Part shown: positions 1 to 8,685 of the stretch, piece by piece
Numbering within the stretch: the stretch's first letter is position 1
Layout: each line of letters starts with the position of its first letter
NCBI RefSeq assembly: GCF_000517105.1
Contig: NZ_KI912148.1
Span: 173,543 to 237,542 of the forward strand
From: Fischerella sp. PCC 9605
GTDB taxonomy: Bacteria > Cyanobacteriota > Cyanobacteriia > Cyanobacteriales > Nostocaceae
Direction: 5' to 3'
Length of the DNA: 64,000 nt
Notes under the pieces: generated by a model
Databases searched by the model: none
Seen by the model: the letters and a program-made list of their open reading frames with translations, nothing else
Told to the model about the DNA's origin: nothing
Position numbers and translations under genes: made by a program

Positions 1-592
1 TCGCTTCAAAGAAGGTGGCAATAGATTTAGTCAGATACAACTCAGCAGGTGTGTATTGACTGCGCAAAGAACCTAGCAAATTGTCAATAATATTTGTGTC
101 GTTGCACAAAGCCAAAACTTTTGTGGGTTCGTTAGTATTTAAAACTTGACGCAAGTCACCCACGGGAATGGGGTTGATGCCAGAACGTTGTGAATATATT
201 TGAGTTTCTGTTGTGATTTCTCGGACGTAAAGTTGGTCATTGATATAAAAGTGGACAGATAAGAGCGATCGCAGTTCAGGTTGTTCAAAATAGTCCAAAA
301 GCTTCTGGGCAATTTCCCGGGGAACAGGTAAATGTTGATGAATTTGTTGGGAGGTTGGGTCTTGAATCCAAGCTCCCTGATAGGCTATTAACGGCAGAGT
401 AGAGCCAATATCTTGATGGAAACGTAAAGCTGAACGATACATCCGACCAGTGGCAATTGCTACCTTTATTGCTCGTGCTTGCGCCGCAGTAATTGCCTGC
501 TTTACAGATTCGCTGATGTTGTTAGATTCTCCGGCAATGGTTCCATCTATATCTACAACCAGCAGCTTAATCTCTTTTGTAGCTATAGTCAT
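1..592 (-). CDS. HAD-superfamily (Cof-like) phosphatase, partial
   Basis: The reading frame runs leftward from an ATG at 592 and is open to the window edge, so only about 197 N-terminal residues are seen. The start reads MTIATKEIKLLVVDIDGTIAG, giving the HAD motif I DxDGT. A second HAD element follows (VAIATGRMYRSAL, motif II with the Thr of the TGR type). This pattern is typical of Cof/YbiV-type haloacid dehalogenase phosphatases that dephosphorylate small phosphorylated metabolites in the cytoplasm; substrate cannot be told. The C-terminal motifs (Lys and GDxxND) lie outside the window. Divergent from polA, with a 240-base spacer. Confidence 0.85.
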   Translation of the reverse strand, partial: MTIATKEIKLLVVDIDGTIAGESNNISESVKQAITAAQARAIKVAIATGRMYRSALRFHQDIGSTLPLIAYQGAWIQDPTSQQIHQHLPVPREIAQKLLDYFEQPELRSLLSVHFYINDQLYVREITTETQIYSQRSGINPIPVGDLRQVLNTNEPTKVLALCNDTNIIDNLLGSLRSQYTPAELYLTKSIATFFEA

Positions 593-833
593 TAGTCATT
601 AGTCATTAGTCCTTTGTCATTAGCTTAAAACAAATGACAAAGAACTAATAACGACCTTCACAAGTTAAATTTATTTGTACCGACCTAATTTATTACCCAA
701 CTAGGTGATTCAGTTGCTGAGGCGATCGCAACTCAAGCACCAGCACTAAACTAAAGGCTGTGGCTCCCATAAGTCAATAAGTCAATCAAATTAAAAAAAT
801 TAGCTGAAATTCCCATGCTGGTCAGATTAGACG
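593..833. other. Spacer with short tandem repeats between divergent HAD gene and polA
   Basis: Begins with AGTCATTAGTCATTAGTCCTTTGTCATT-type short tandem repeats (broken here into overlapping heptamers) that recur at many gene borders in the window. A GCGATCGC-like octamer lies at about 722. No further gene seen. Confidence 0.5.
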
Positions 834-860
834 ATGGAAACTGCTGGCTACAATAGGTCT

Positions 861-3830
861 ATGTCCCAAACAACACCTTCTAACCAGTTGACTTCCGATT
901 CTCCCACCACAACACGTCCCACGTTCATCTTAGTAGATGGGCACTCGCTGGCATTTCGTTCCTACTTCGCCTTCGCCAGAGGAAGAGACGGCGGATTGCG
1001 AACCAAGACAGGAATTCCGACTAGTGTATGTTTTGGCTTTTTAAAGTCTCTGCTGGAAGTAATGACAACTGAACAGCCACAAGCAATAGCGGTGGCGTTT
1101 GATTTAGGCTTGCCAACCTTCCGCCACGAAGCAGATGATACCTACAAAGCCGATCGCCCAGGTACGCCAGAAGATTTTATTCCCGACTTGAAAAATCTGC
1201 ACGAGTTGCTGGATGGATTCAATTTGAAGATTTTAACAGCTCCTGGTTACGAGGCTGATGATGTTTTGGGAACCTTAGCACAAAGGGCTGCTGCGGCTGG
1301 ATATAAAGTGAAAATTCTCACGGGCGATCGCGATTTATTTCAACTCATCGACACTGAAAAAGAAATTAGTGTTTTGTATTTTAGTCCAGATGCGCTGAAG
1401 CGTTCCACAAATGGACTCACCGAATTTGGGCCAGAACAAGTAAAAGAAAAACTTGGCGTTTTGCCAACACAAGTTGTTGATTTTAAAGCGCTTTGTGGTG
1501 ATAAATCAGATAATATTCCTGGAGTGAAGGGAATCGGTGAAAAGACAGCCGTGCAGTTGCTAAATACCTATGGTTCCCTTGACCACATTTATGCAGCGTT
1601 AGGTGAAATCAAGGGCGCAACTCAGAAAAAACTTGAAGCTGGCAAAGAAGATGCTGAAAAATCCCGTTATTTAGCAGCTATTGTTCTGGATGTTCCCTTG
1701 GAAGTTGATTTAGAAGAGTGTAAATTAAGAGGCTTTGATACCAATATTATTACACCTATTTTAGAACACTTAGAATTCAAAACTTTTTTAGGCAGAATTA
1801 ACCAACTCCAGCAAAAATTTGGTGGTAAAGTTGCGGAAAAATCAGCTATAGAAACAGAGGAAGCAAGTGCCCAAAATCTTACGCTTCTACCCCGTGCAGA
1901 GGATGATGATTTGTGGTTCTTCAGTGCAGATGATACAGCCGCAGTTCAACAAAAACCACAATCTGAGTCTGCGATCAAACCACACATTGTTAACACAGAA
2001 GCCAAACTAACTAAGTTGGTTAACCAGTTACAAAAATTCACTAATCCGGATGTACCCGTGGCTTGGGACACTGAGACAAACGACTTAGAACCACGGGATG
2101 CTGAGTTAGTAGGAATTGGCTGTTGTTGGGGAACAAATCCAGATGAAGTAGCTTATATTCCCTTGGGTCATAAAACAGGGGAAAATTTGAATAAAGAAAT
2201 TGCCCTACAAGCACTACGCCCAATTTTAGAAAGTGCAGATTATCCCAAAACGTTCCAAAACGCCAAATTTGATCGCTTAGTTTTCAAGTGTCAAGGAATT
2301 AACTTAGCAGGGGTGGTTTTTGACCCTATGCTAGCAAGTTATGTGCTTAATCCAGATAGCAGTCATAATTTGAGTGACTTGGCTCAAAAATTCTTAGGAT
2401 TGACAATTCAAAATTATTTAGATTTAGTTCCTAAAGGCAAAACTATTGCTGATATAGATATTCCCTCCGTTGCAGATTACTGCGGCTTACAAGTTTTTGC
2501 CACATTCCAACTAGTATCAAAATTGCGGGCGGAACTGGAGAAAGTACCAGCTTTATATCAGCTATTAGTGGAAGTGGAACAGCCGCTAGAAGCTGTTTTG
2601 GCGGATATGGAATACCAAGGAATTCGCATCGATACAGCTTATTTAAAAGAACTTTCACAGCAGTTAGAAACAGATTTAGCTAAGTTAGAACAGCAAGCTT
2701 ATGATATAGCTGGAGAAAAATTCAACTTGGGTTCGCCCAAACAATTGAGTCAGATATTATTTGAAAAATTAGGATTAAGCACTAAACATTCCCGAAAAAT
2801 CCAAACGGGATATTCTACAGACGCAGCGACTCTGGAAAAATTACGAGAAGTAGATACAACAGGTATAATAGATGCCATTATCGAGTATCGTACTCTTGCA
2901 AAATTAAAGTCTACATATGTGGATGCACTGCCAGCATTAGTGCGTCCAGATACTAAGCGAGTGCATACTGATTTTAACCAAACGGCGACCTCAACTGGTC
3001 GGTTGTCTTCTTCTAATCCAAATTTACAAAATATTCCCATTCGTACTGCTTTTAGTCGTCAAATTCGGAAGGCATTCTTACCAGAACCAGGTTGGTTAAT
3101 GGTCGCTGCTGATTACTCACAAATTGAGTTAAGAATTTTGGCTCATTTGAGTCAAGAACCAGTGTTAGTCGAGGCTTATCAAAACAACGAAGATATTCAC
3201 ACTGTTACAGCGCGGCTGATGTTTGAAAAACAAAACATAACATCAGATGAAAGACGAGTAGCTAAAACAATTAACTTTGGCGTCATTTATGGTATGGGTT
3301 CGCTAAAGTTTTCACGTTCAACAGGTGTGGATAAAACACTTGCTAACGAATTTATCAAGCGATTTAGCAAACGCTATTCCAAAGTGTTTGAATATTTAGA
3401 AGGATTGAAAAAAAATGCGATCGCTCAAGGTTATGTAGAAACAATTCTTGGTCGGCGTCGTTATTTTGATTTTACCAGCAATAGCTTACGTCAGCTAAAA
3501 GGCAGCAATCCAGAAGATATAGATTTGAGTAAATTTAAAAATTTGGGCGCTTACGATGCAGGCTTATTGCGTTCTGCTGCCAACGCCCCAATTCAAGGCT
3601 CTAGCGCTGATATTATCAAAATTGCGATGGTAAAACTGCATGAGATTTTGCATAATTATCAGGCGCGGTTATTATTACAAGTTCACGATGAATTAGTGTT
3701 TGAAGTTCCCCCAGAGGAATGGGAAGAATTGCAAATACAAATAAAATCGGTGATGGAAAATGCAGTGCAGTTGCGCGTACCGTTAGTGGTGGATGTACGT
3801 GCGGGTGAAAATTGGATGGAAACGAAGTAA
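861..3830 (+). CDS. polA: DNA polymerase I
   Basis: Full-length Pol I for replication gap filling and repair. In the longest frame (ATG 834, 998 residues) an N-terminal 5'-3' exonuclease (about 30-330, beginning FILVDGHSLAFRSYF) is followed by a 3'-5' exonuclease-like domain (about 400-575) and the polymerase domain (about 620-998). Polymerase motifs are clear: motif A DYSQIELRILA, motif B RRVAKTINFGVIYG, motif C VHDELVFEV. ExoI (D412, E414 in WDTETND) and ExoII (NAKFD) are intact, but in ExoIII the catalytic Asp expected four residues after Tyr549 is Gln553 (YCGLQ). I prefer the ATG at 861 (MSQTTPSNQ), preceded by an AGG, because the nine residues before it look non-conserved; 834 remains possible. 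Likely monocistronic. Confidence 0.97.
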   Translation: MSQTTPSNQLTSDSPTTTRPTFILVDGHSLAFRSYFAFARGRDGGLRTKTGIPTSVCFGFLKSLLEVMTTEQPQAIAVAFDLGLPTFRHEADDTYKADRPGTPEDFIPDLKNLHELLDGFNLKILTAPGYEADDVLGTLAQRAAAAGYKVKILTGDRDLFQLIDTEKEISVLYFSPDALKRSTNGLTEFGPEQVKEKLGVLPTQVVDFKALCGDKSDNIPGVKGIGEKTAVQLLNTYGSLDHIYAALGEIKGATQKKLEAGKEDAEKSRYLAAIVLDVPLEVDLEECKLRGFDTNIITPILEHLEFKTFLGRINQLQQKFGGKVAEKSAIETEEASAQNLTLLPRAEDDDLWFFSADDTAAVQQKPQSESAIKPHIVNTEAKLTKLVNQLQKFTNPDVPVAWDTETNDLEPRDAELVGIGCCWGTNPDEVAYIPLGHKTGENLNKEIALQALRPILESADYPKTFQNAKFDRLVFKCQGINLAGVVFDPMLASYVLNPDSSHNLSDLAQKFLGLTIQNYLDLVPKGKTIADIDIPSVADYCGLQVFATFQLVSKLRAELEKVPALYQLLVEVEQPLEAVLADMEYQGIRIDTAYLKELSQQLETDLAKLEQQAYDIAGEKFNLGSPKQLSQILFEKLGLSTKHSRKIQTGYSTDAATLEKLREVDTTGIIDAIIEYRTLAKLKSTYVDALPALVRPDTKRVHTDFNQTATSTGRLSSSNPNLQNIPIRTAFSRQIRKAFLPEPGWLMVAADYSQIELRILAHLSQEPVLVEAYQNNEDIHTVTARLMFEKQNITSDERRVAKTINFGVIYGMGSLKFSRSTGVDKTLANEFIKRFSKRYSKVFEYLEGLKKNAIAQGYVETILGRRRYFDFTSNSLRQLKGSNPEDIDLSKFKNLGAYDAGLLRSAANAPIQGSSADIIKIAMVKLHEILHNYQARLLLQVHDELVFEVPPEEWEELQIQIKSVMENAVQLRVPLVVDVRAGENWMETK

Positions 3831-3848
3831 ATTGAACTGCACTATCAA

Positions 3849-4784
3849 ATGATCGACCATGACCGCTTGTTTAAGGAACTCCTCACAACATTTTTTGTAG
3901 AGTTTTTAGAGTTATTTTTGCCAGAGGTAGCGGCTTATATAGAACGCGAATCTCTGGAGTTCTTAGATAAGGAACTTTTTACAGATGTCACCGCTGGGGA
4001 ACGTTACGAAACTGATTTAATAGTCAAAGCCAAGTTTCGCGAACAAGAATCTTTTTTTCTGATTCATGTAGAAAACCAATCTTACAATCAACCTGATTTT
4101 AGTAAGCGGATGTTCCGTTACTTTTCTCGTCTATATGAGAAATTTGACTTACCTGTGTATCCAGTGGTGGTATTTTCTTTTGATAATCCCAAAACACCAC
4201 AACCAAATTTACATAAGGTAGCATTTCCAAACAAACTTGTTTTGAGTTTTAGCTACGATGTTATCCAGCTAAATCAACTGAATTGGAGAGATTTTCTGCG
4301 TCAACAAAACCCGGTAGCTACTGCATTGATGGCGAAAATGAATATTGCATCTACAGAACGCCGCCAGGTGAAGTTTGAATGTTTGCGACTTCTAGCAACA
4401 TTGCGATTAGATCCAGCACGAATGCGGATAATTTCCGGATTTGTAGATACCTATCTGCGCTTGAGTGCTGAAGAGGAAAGGCTTTTACGCGCCGACATTG
4501 CTAGGATAGAGCCAAGGGAACAGGAGGTAGTTATGCAAATTGTAACTAGCTGGATGGAAGAAGGGATTGAACAGGGAAAGCAGCAAGCAACATTATCACT
4601 GATTATGCGCCTACTTCCTCGGCGAGTTGGTGCGCTTACCCCTGAGTTGCAAGAACGCGTTCAACAGTTATCGCTAACTCAGTTAGAAGATTTGGCAGTG
4701 GCGTTGCTTGATTTTTCTTCCGTGGCGGATTTGGAGGCTTGGTTACAACAGGTTTCAGGAGAAACGTCGAATCAGGGGGAATGA
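3849..4784 (+). CDS. Rpn-family nuclease/transposase-like protein with C-terminal DUF4351
   Basis: 311 residues. The first 200 residues resemble the PD-(D/E)XK-type putative transposase/Rpn recombination-promoting nuclease family common in cyanobacteria: the core ETDLIVKAKF followed by FFLIHVENQS supplies the acidic residues of the nuclease fold. The C-terminal 60 residues (LIMRLLPRRVG then LTQLEDLAVALLDF) match the DUF4351 helical tail often fused to this family. It lies 18 bases after polA on the same strand and may be co-transcribed, but these genes spread as independent units. Biological role in cyanobacteria is not established; DNA cleavage is inferred from the fold. Confidence 0.85.
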   Translation: MIDHDRLFKELLTTFFVEFLELFLPEVAAYIERESLEFLDKELFTDVTAGERYETDLIVKAKFREQESFFLIHVENQSYNQPDFSKRMFRYFSRLYEKFDLPVYPVVVFSFDNPKTPQPNLHKVAFPNKLVLSFSYDVIQLNQLNWRDFLRQQNPVATALMAKMNIASTERRQVKFECLRLLATLRLDPARMRIISGFVDTYLRLSAEEERLLRADIARIEPREQEVVMQIVTSWMEEGIEQGKQQATLSLIMRLLPRRVGALTPELQERVQQLSLTQLEDLAVALLDFSSVADLEAWLQQVSGETSNQGE

Positions 4785-4979
4785 GCGCGTAAAAGCGTGT
4801 AGTTATTCATCTCAAGTACCGCTTGCTAGACAATAGCAGGTAAACAAGAGTAAGACATTACAAAGACGGTAAGTGTTATGTAGCCACGCATTCCGTTGAT
4901 GGTGGGTACGCGTGTGGATAGAATTGGATATACAAAGTATAATTATATACAAAATATATAATTTAAGAGGTGTTTATCA
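4785..4979. other. AT-rich leader of the DUF262-HEPN module
   Basis: The last 60 bases are strongly AT-rich (TATACAAAGTATAATTATAT) and include a TATAAT-like element near 4937, plausibly the -10 of a promoter for the following two genes; the Shine-Dalgarno AAGAGGTG sits just before the ATG at 4980. Confidence 0.4.
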
Positions 4980-6083
4980 ATGGGGCTGCAAGAAGAAATT
5001 GATCAAAAGATTACTGAAATAAAATCTGATAGTTATTCTATGTCTATTGGAGAATTAGTTAATTTATATAAAGATAAAGAAATAGAGATACACCCAGAAT
5101 TTCAACGTTTTTTTAGGTGGACAAATTTACAAAAAACAAAATTAATTGAATCTATCTTGTTAGGAATTCCTATTCCGCCAATTTTTGTTGCACAAAGGAC
5201 AGATGGTATATGGGATGTAGTAGACGGAGTACAACGTTTATCTACTATTTTTCAATTTATAGGAATTCTTATTGACGAAGATGGCAAGTTATTAGAACCA
5301 TTGGTTCTGGAAAAAACTAAATATCTTCCCTCTTTACAAGGTAAAAAGTGGGATGATTCTGAAAGCTATCAAAACTCACTCACTTCTGCTCAGAGACTTT
5401 TTATAAAACGTGCTAAACTCGATATTAAAATACTTTTTAAAGAAAGTGATGAAAAAACTAAATATGAATTATTTCAGCGTTTGAATACAGGTGGTTCTAC
5501 TCTTTCTGACCAAGAAATTAGAAATTGTATCTTGGTAATGGAAAATAGAAATGTTTATCGTTGGCTGAGAGAACTAGCAAAAAATGAAGATTTTAAAGAA
5601 TGTGTCTCTCTTACTGACCGTTCTCTTGAAGAACAATATGATATGGAACTTGTCTTCAGATTTATTGTCTTACGGAAAATAGATGAAGAAGAACTTAAAA
5701 AGTTTGAAGACCTTAGTGAATTTTTAAATGATAAAGCAATAGAAATATGTCGTTCATCTGACTTTGACTTTGAGGAAGCATCTCAAGCATTTAAATATAC
5801 ATTTCAAATTCTAAATCGAGAAGTGAAAGCCAATAGCTTCCGTAAGTATGATATTTACAAAGGGAAATTTACAGGAGGTTTTCTTATACCTGCGTTTGAA
5901 GTAATTGCTCTAGGTATTGGATATCATCATGAAAAACTACATAGTATGGAAGATTTAGATATTAGTTCAAAAATTCAAGAGTTATGGAAAAACGAGACTC
6001 TTATCAAGGGATTTGCTGGTTTTAATGCTTCATATAGAATGAGAAGGACAGTGGTATTAGGGAGACAGTTTTTTCAGGAATGA
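4980..6083 (+). CDS. DUF262 (ParB/GmrS-like) domain protein, probable defence component
   Basis: 367 residues. The N-terminal half is a DUF262 domain, the ParB/sulfiredoxin-like fold found in GmrSD type IV restriction enzymes and other defence proteins: EIHPEFQRFFRW at about 36-47, LIESILLGIPIPPI at about 58-71 and the signature DGVQRLST with D82, Q85 and R86. FQRLNTGG and LSDQEIRN further on also fit the family. A good Shine-Dalgarno (AAGAGGTG) precedes the ATG. The stop overlaps the next start by four bases (ATGA), so the two proteins are almost certainly made together. Base composition is markedly more AT-rich than neighbours, suggesting horizontal gain. NTP-dependent nuclease or nucleotide-sensing activity is inference from the family. 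There is no fused DUF1524 HNH domain as in full GmrSD. Confidence 0.88.
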   Translation: MGLQEEIDQKITEIKSDSYSMSIGELVNLYKDKEIEIHPEFQRFFRWTNLQKTKLIESILLGIPIPPIFVAQRTDGIWDVVDGVQRLSTIFQFIGILIDEDGKLLEPLVLEKTKYLPSLQGKKWDDSESYQNSLTSAQRLFIKRAKLDIKILFKESDEKTKYELFQRLNTGGSTLSDQEIRNCILVMENRNVYRWLRELAKNEDFKECVSLTDRSLEEQYDMELVFRFIVLRKIDEEELKKFEDLSEFLNDKAIEICRSSDFDFEEASQAFKYTFQILNREVKANSFRKYDIYKGKFTGGFLIPAFEVIALGIGYHHEKLHSMEDLDISSKIQELWKNETLIKGFAGFNASYRMRRTVVLGRQFFQE

Positions 6084-6763
6084 CAACTAAAATTCGCACA
6101 CAAACTCAGCTTTATGACCGACTTAGTGAAGAAATTGCATGGCGAAGGAAAGAACTTATATATATTAAGTCCGTGATTGAAAAGAACCGTTATACAGCAA
6201 TAATTAATACTTTAATCCGTAGTGGAATCCCAATTCTATATGCTCACTGGGAAGGATTTGTAAAAAATGCTGCTACTTCTTATATAGAATTTGTTGCTAG
6301 ACAAAATTTAAAATATGAAGAATTAGCCTGTAATTTTATAGCATTAGCTATGAAAACTAAACTTAAAAATGCACAAGAATCAAATAAATCAACAATATTT
6401 GTTGAAGTAGCAAACTTTTTCAGAACAGGTCTTTCTGAAAAATGTTATATGCAATGGGAGAACGCAGTTAACACACAATCAAATTTAAGCTCGGTAATTT
6501 TTAAAGATATAATTTGTTGTCTCGGTTTAGATTATTCTATATATGAAACAAAAGAAAAACTAATTGACGAAAAACTATTACGCTCTAGAAATGAAATTGC
6601 ACATGGTAAAGAATTGCTAATTGATTATGAACAATATATTGAATTACATGATGAAGTGATTAACTTGATAAATTTATTTTTCAATCAAATAGACAACGCA
6701 GCTAGTACAAAATCATATCTTCATAAAAATTATGCTTCTGTTCATTTGACTTCTACGCCTTAA
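6080..6763 (+). CDS. HEPN-domain RNase-like protein (MAE_28990/MAE_18760-like)
   Basis: 227 residues, coupled to the DUF262 gene by a 4-base overlap. The sequence carries YAHWEGFVKNAATSYIEFV near residues 54-72, a hallmark of the MAE_28990/MAE_18760 HEPN family, and the HEPN catalytic motif R-x4-H as RNEIAH (R170 to H175). HEPN proteins of this type are predicted metal-independent ribonucleases acting as toxins in toxin-antitoxin or abortive-infection systems. Partnering with DUF262 suggests a two-component defence module in which the DUF262 protein senses or restrains and the HEPN protein cuts RNA; this division of labour is inference. AT-rich like its partner. Ends cleanly before a palindromic repeat. 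Confidence 0.87.
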   Translation: MTTKIRTQTQLYDRLSEEIAWRRKELIYIKSVIEKNRYTAIINTLIRSGIPILYAHWEGFVKNAATSYIEFVARQNLKYEELACNFIALAMKTKLKNAQESNKSTIFVEVANFFRTGLSEKCYMQWENAVNTQSNLSSVIFKDIICCLGLDYSIYETKEKLIDEKLLRSRNEIAHGKELLIDYEQYIELHDEVINLINLFFNQIDNAASTKSYLHKNYASVHLTSTP

Positions 6764-6814
6764 GCTTCTCCCGTATTTAGGTTCAAGTAGGTAGCAAGAC
6801 TAAATAAAACTAAA

Positions 6815-6879
6815 GTTCGTAGTAAGGGCTTTAGCCCTTAAAATATCCCTCAAAGAGCGATAAATCGCTCACTACGAAC
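6815..6879. repeat. Double-hairpin dispersed repeat (GTAGT...ACTAC family), copy 1
   Basis: The 65-base element is bounded by a perfect inverted repeat GTTCGTAGT/ACTACGAAC and holds two internal hairpins, AAGGGCTTTAGCCCTT and GAGCGATAAATCGCTC. A second copy of the same architecture is at 41917-41970. The structure suggests a small non-autonomous mobile repeat; it could also end transcription of the HEPN gene. Confidence 0.75.
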
Positions 6880-6969
6880 AAAAACTCTATCTTACATTTA
6901 ATTATGTCTACCTACTTATTACCTGGATACAGGAAAATGTAAAATAATTTTACGATAACTATCCCGACC

Positions 6970-7248
6970 TTAAAAATCTTCATCATCGACAAAAAACTCA
7001 GCGTCGTCTTCTCTTGTCGAACCACTTTGCTGAGAACCAGCCAAACCCCATAGGGGTTGTAATAGTGCCATGGCAATCATACCCACACCAGCAAAGAAAG
7101 CCAGGACTAAACCCACTGGGATTTGAATTGATTGGAAGGCAAGAAATTTTAAAGATACTGGAGTGGCATTTTGGACTGAGAGAAGGGCAACAGCCATCAC
7201 CCAAAAAGCCAGAACTACCGTTGTCAGGAGAATAGCAAAAGTTTTCAT
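6970..7248 (-). CDS. LapA/DUF1049-like two-helix membrane protein
   Basis: 92 residues. Two hydrophobic segments (about 4-24 and 42-64) are separated by the short loop VQNATPVSLKF, where the QN and V-L-F pattern is the signature of the DUF1049/lipopolysaccharide assembly protein A domain. An acidic tail (DDAEFFVDDEDF) closes the protein. Located in the inner membrane; in proteobacteria LapA-type proteins work in envelope lipid or LPS handling, but the role in cyanobacteria is unknown. Single gene. Confidence 0.75.
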   Translation of the reverse strand: MKTFAILLTTVVLAFWVMAVALLSVQNATPVSLKFLAFQSIQIPVGLVLAFFAGVGMIAMALLQPLWGLAGSQQSGSTREDDAEFFVDDEDF

Positions 7249-7773
7249 AGTATTTTCAACTTAACACAAGGCAGGCAAAGCATTGATTTGCAGCCCTCGG
7301 AACTGCCATTTAGTTACGTCGGCATAAATAAAAAAACAACTCTGTTGCAAAACTTCATGCAGGCAACCGCAAGCAGTAGACGAGAAGTAGAATAGGGTAC
7401 ATCATATCTTTACCTGCAACTGGGCACTCCAAATATTCTCTACATCTGGCAGGATGTAGAAAAATTGCTATTTAGTCTAGTTTGGGGGCAAAGGTGGAAA
7501 TTGAGCTAATAGGACTGTTGGAGAACATTTGCCAAAATAGTATTCAGTAATTTCTGGAGTGGCAAGCCCAGCATACTCAGGGATATATTTTTAATCCCAC
7601 AGTTAGGCTGTTTTGAGGTAGGAGCGATCGCCAGTATAACTTTACCCTAATCTAGGAAAAGTAAAGTCACCAGCAATAATCTCTCGCATCCGTCAGTATC
7701 AAATTCTATCTTGTTACAAAGCTTATGTAGCTAATATTACTCTCATCGTATTTTCTCTCACCCTTGTTGAGCA
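7249..7773. other. 525-base spacer without recognisable gene
   Basis: Lies between the divergent LapA-like and PD-(D/E)XK genes. One HIP1 octamer (GCGATCGC) occurs near 7624. No tRNA, known riboswitch or convincing coding frame seen; it presumably holds both promoters. Confidence 0.4.
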
Positions 7774-8610
7774 ATGTCAACCCCTCTTGGACTTTTCGCC
7801 AGTTATCATCTTTGGTCTTTAGTTGCCCCAGCTACAGGGCAACAACGCTGGCATTGTCAAATGAGACGTGGGTATATTAAGGCACGCCAACACGAACCAC
7901 AAGTCAAAGCACTGTTAACAAAAGTTACAGCTTCTCAGCGCATTGGCTTACTGGCGCAAAAAGGTATTTATGAGTTTCATCACAACAGACATCTGTTAAA
8001 TCAATTAGATGGCGCGGAAAAAGTAGCAGAACTACTGAAATTAAGCAATTCATCTAATGAAGTTCAACAGCGCGTACTGTTAATTTTGAAAAAATATCAC
8101 AACGATCCATTACTTTCAGGTAAGCGCATTATCTTATTAACTCGTGGTGATGAAGGCTTTCCCAAACCAATTTTAATTGAACACAAACATTATTGCTTCC
8201 GCTTATATGCGGCTATGGACTGTATTTTCATAGAATCTTCAGGCAATTTACATATTGTAGATTTCAAAACAGGTAAATCTGCTTTTGACCGTCGCCAGGC
8301 TTTAGTATATTTGCTGGCTGCTCGTTATCTTTACCCTAGATATAAAGCTGTAGCTTCCTTTTATAATTTGGAATTTGGTAAAAAATCTGATTTAATTAGT
8401 GTTACTAAAGGTGAATTGAATTTTATTGAATTTGAGTTGGCTAGTATTGCTCAAAAACACCAACAAGATTTGCAAAAATATCATCAGCAAAGTAGTGATT
8501 TTAGCAAAATTTTTCCACCGAATCCGGGTTATCACTGCCGCTTTTGTCCATTTAATTCTATCTGCGAATTTTCTGCTTTTAAAACTGCACAAGAAGGGGT
8601 TAGGGAATAA
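7774..8610 (+). CDS. PD-(D/E)XK nuclease-family protein with C-terminal cysteine cluster
   Basis: 278 residues. A nuclease core of the Cas4/RecB PD-(D/E)XK kind is visible: a Glu in ILIEHKHYCF, Asp in YAAMDCIFIE, and the D-x-K step IVDFKTGKS, followed by the helix QALVYLLAARYLYP. The C-terminus holds PGYHCRFCPFNSICEF (C-x2-C-x5-C); with one Cys near residue 28 (QQRWHCQM) this matches the four-Cys Fe-S arrangement of Cas4, AddB and related exonucleases. No cas genes or CRISPR array are nearby, so it is probably a standalone cyanobacterial nuclease of unknown substrate. DNA processing or repair is inferred from the family. Confidence 0.82.
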   Translation: MSTPLGLFASYHLWSLVAPATGQQRWHCQMRRGYIKARQHEPQVKALLTKVTASQRIGLLAQKGIYEFHHNRHLLNQLDGAEKVAELLKLSNSSNEVQQRVLLILKKYHNDPLLSGKRIILLTRGDEGFPKPILIEHKHYCFRLYAAMDCIFIESSGNLHIVDFKTGKSAFDRRQALVYLLAARYLYPRYKAVASFYNLEFGKKSDLISVTKGELNFIEFELASIAQKHQQDLQKYHQQSSDFSKIFPPNPGYHCRFCPFNSICEFSAFKTAQEGVRE

Positions 8611-8685
8611 AAATTATGAATTATGAATTATGAATTATGAAATTTGCAGCATTCATATTCATAAATTTCCCTTATTCCCTATTCC

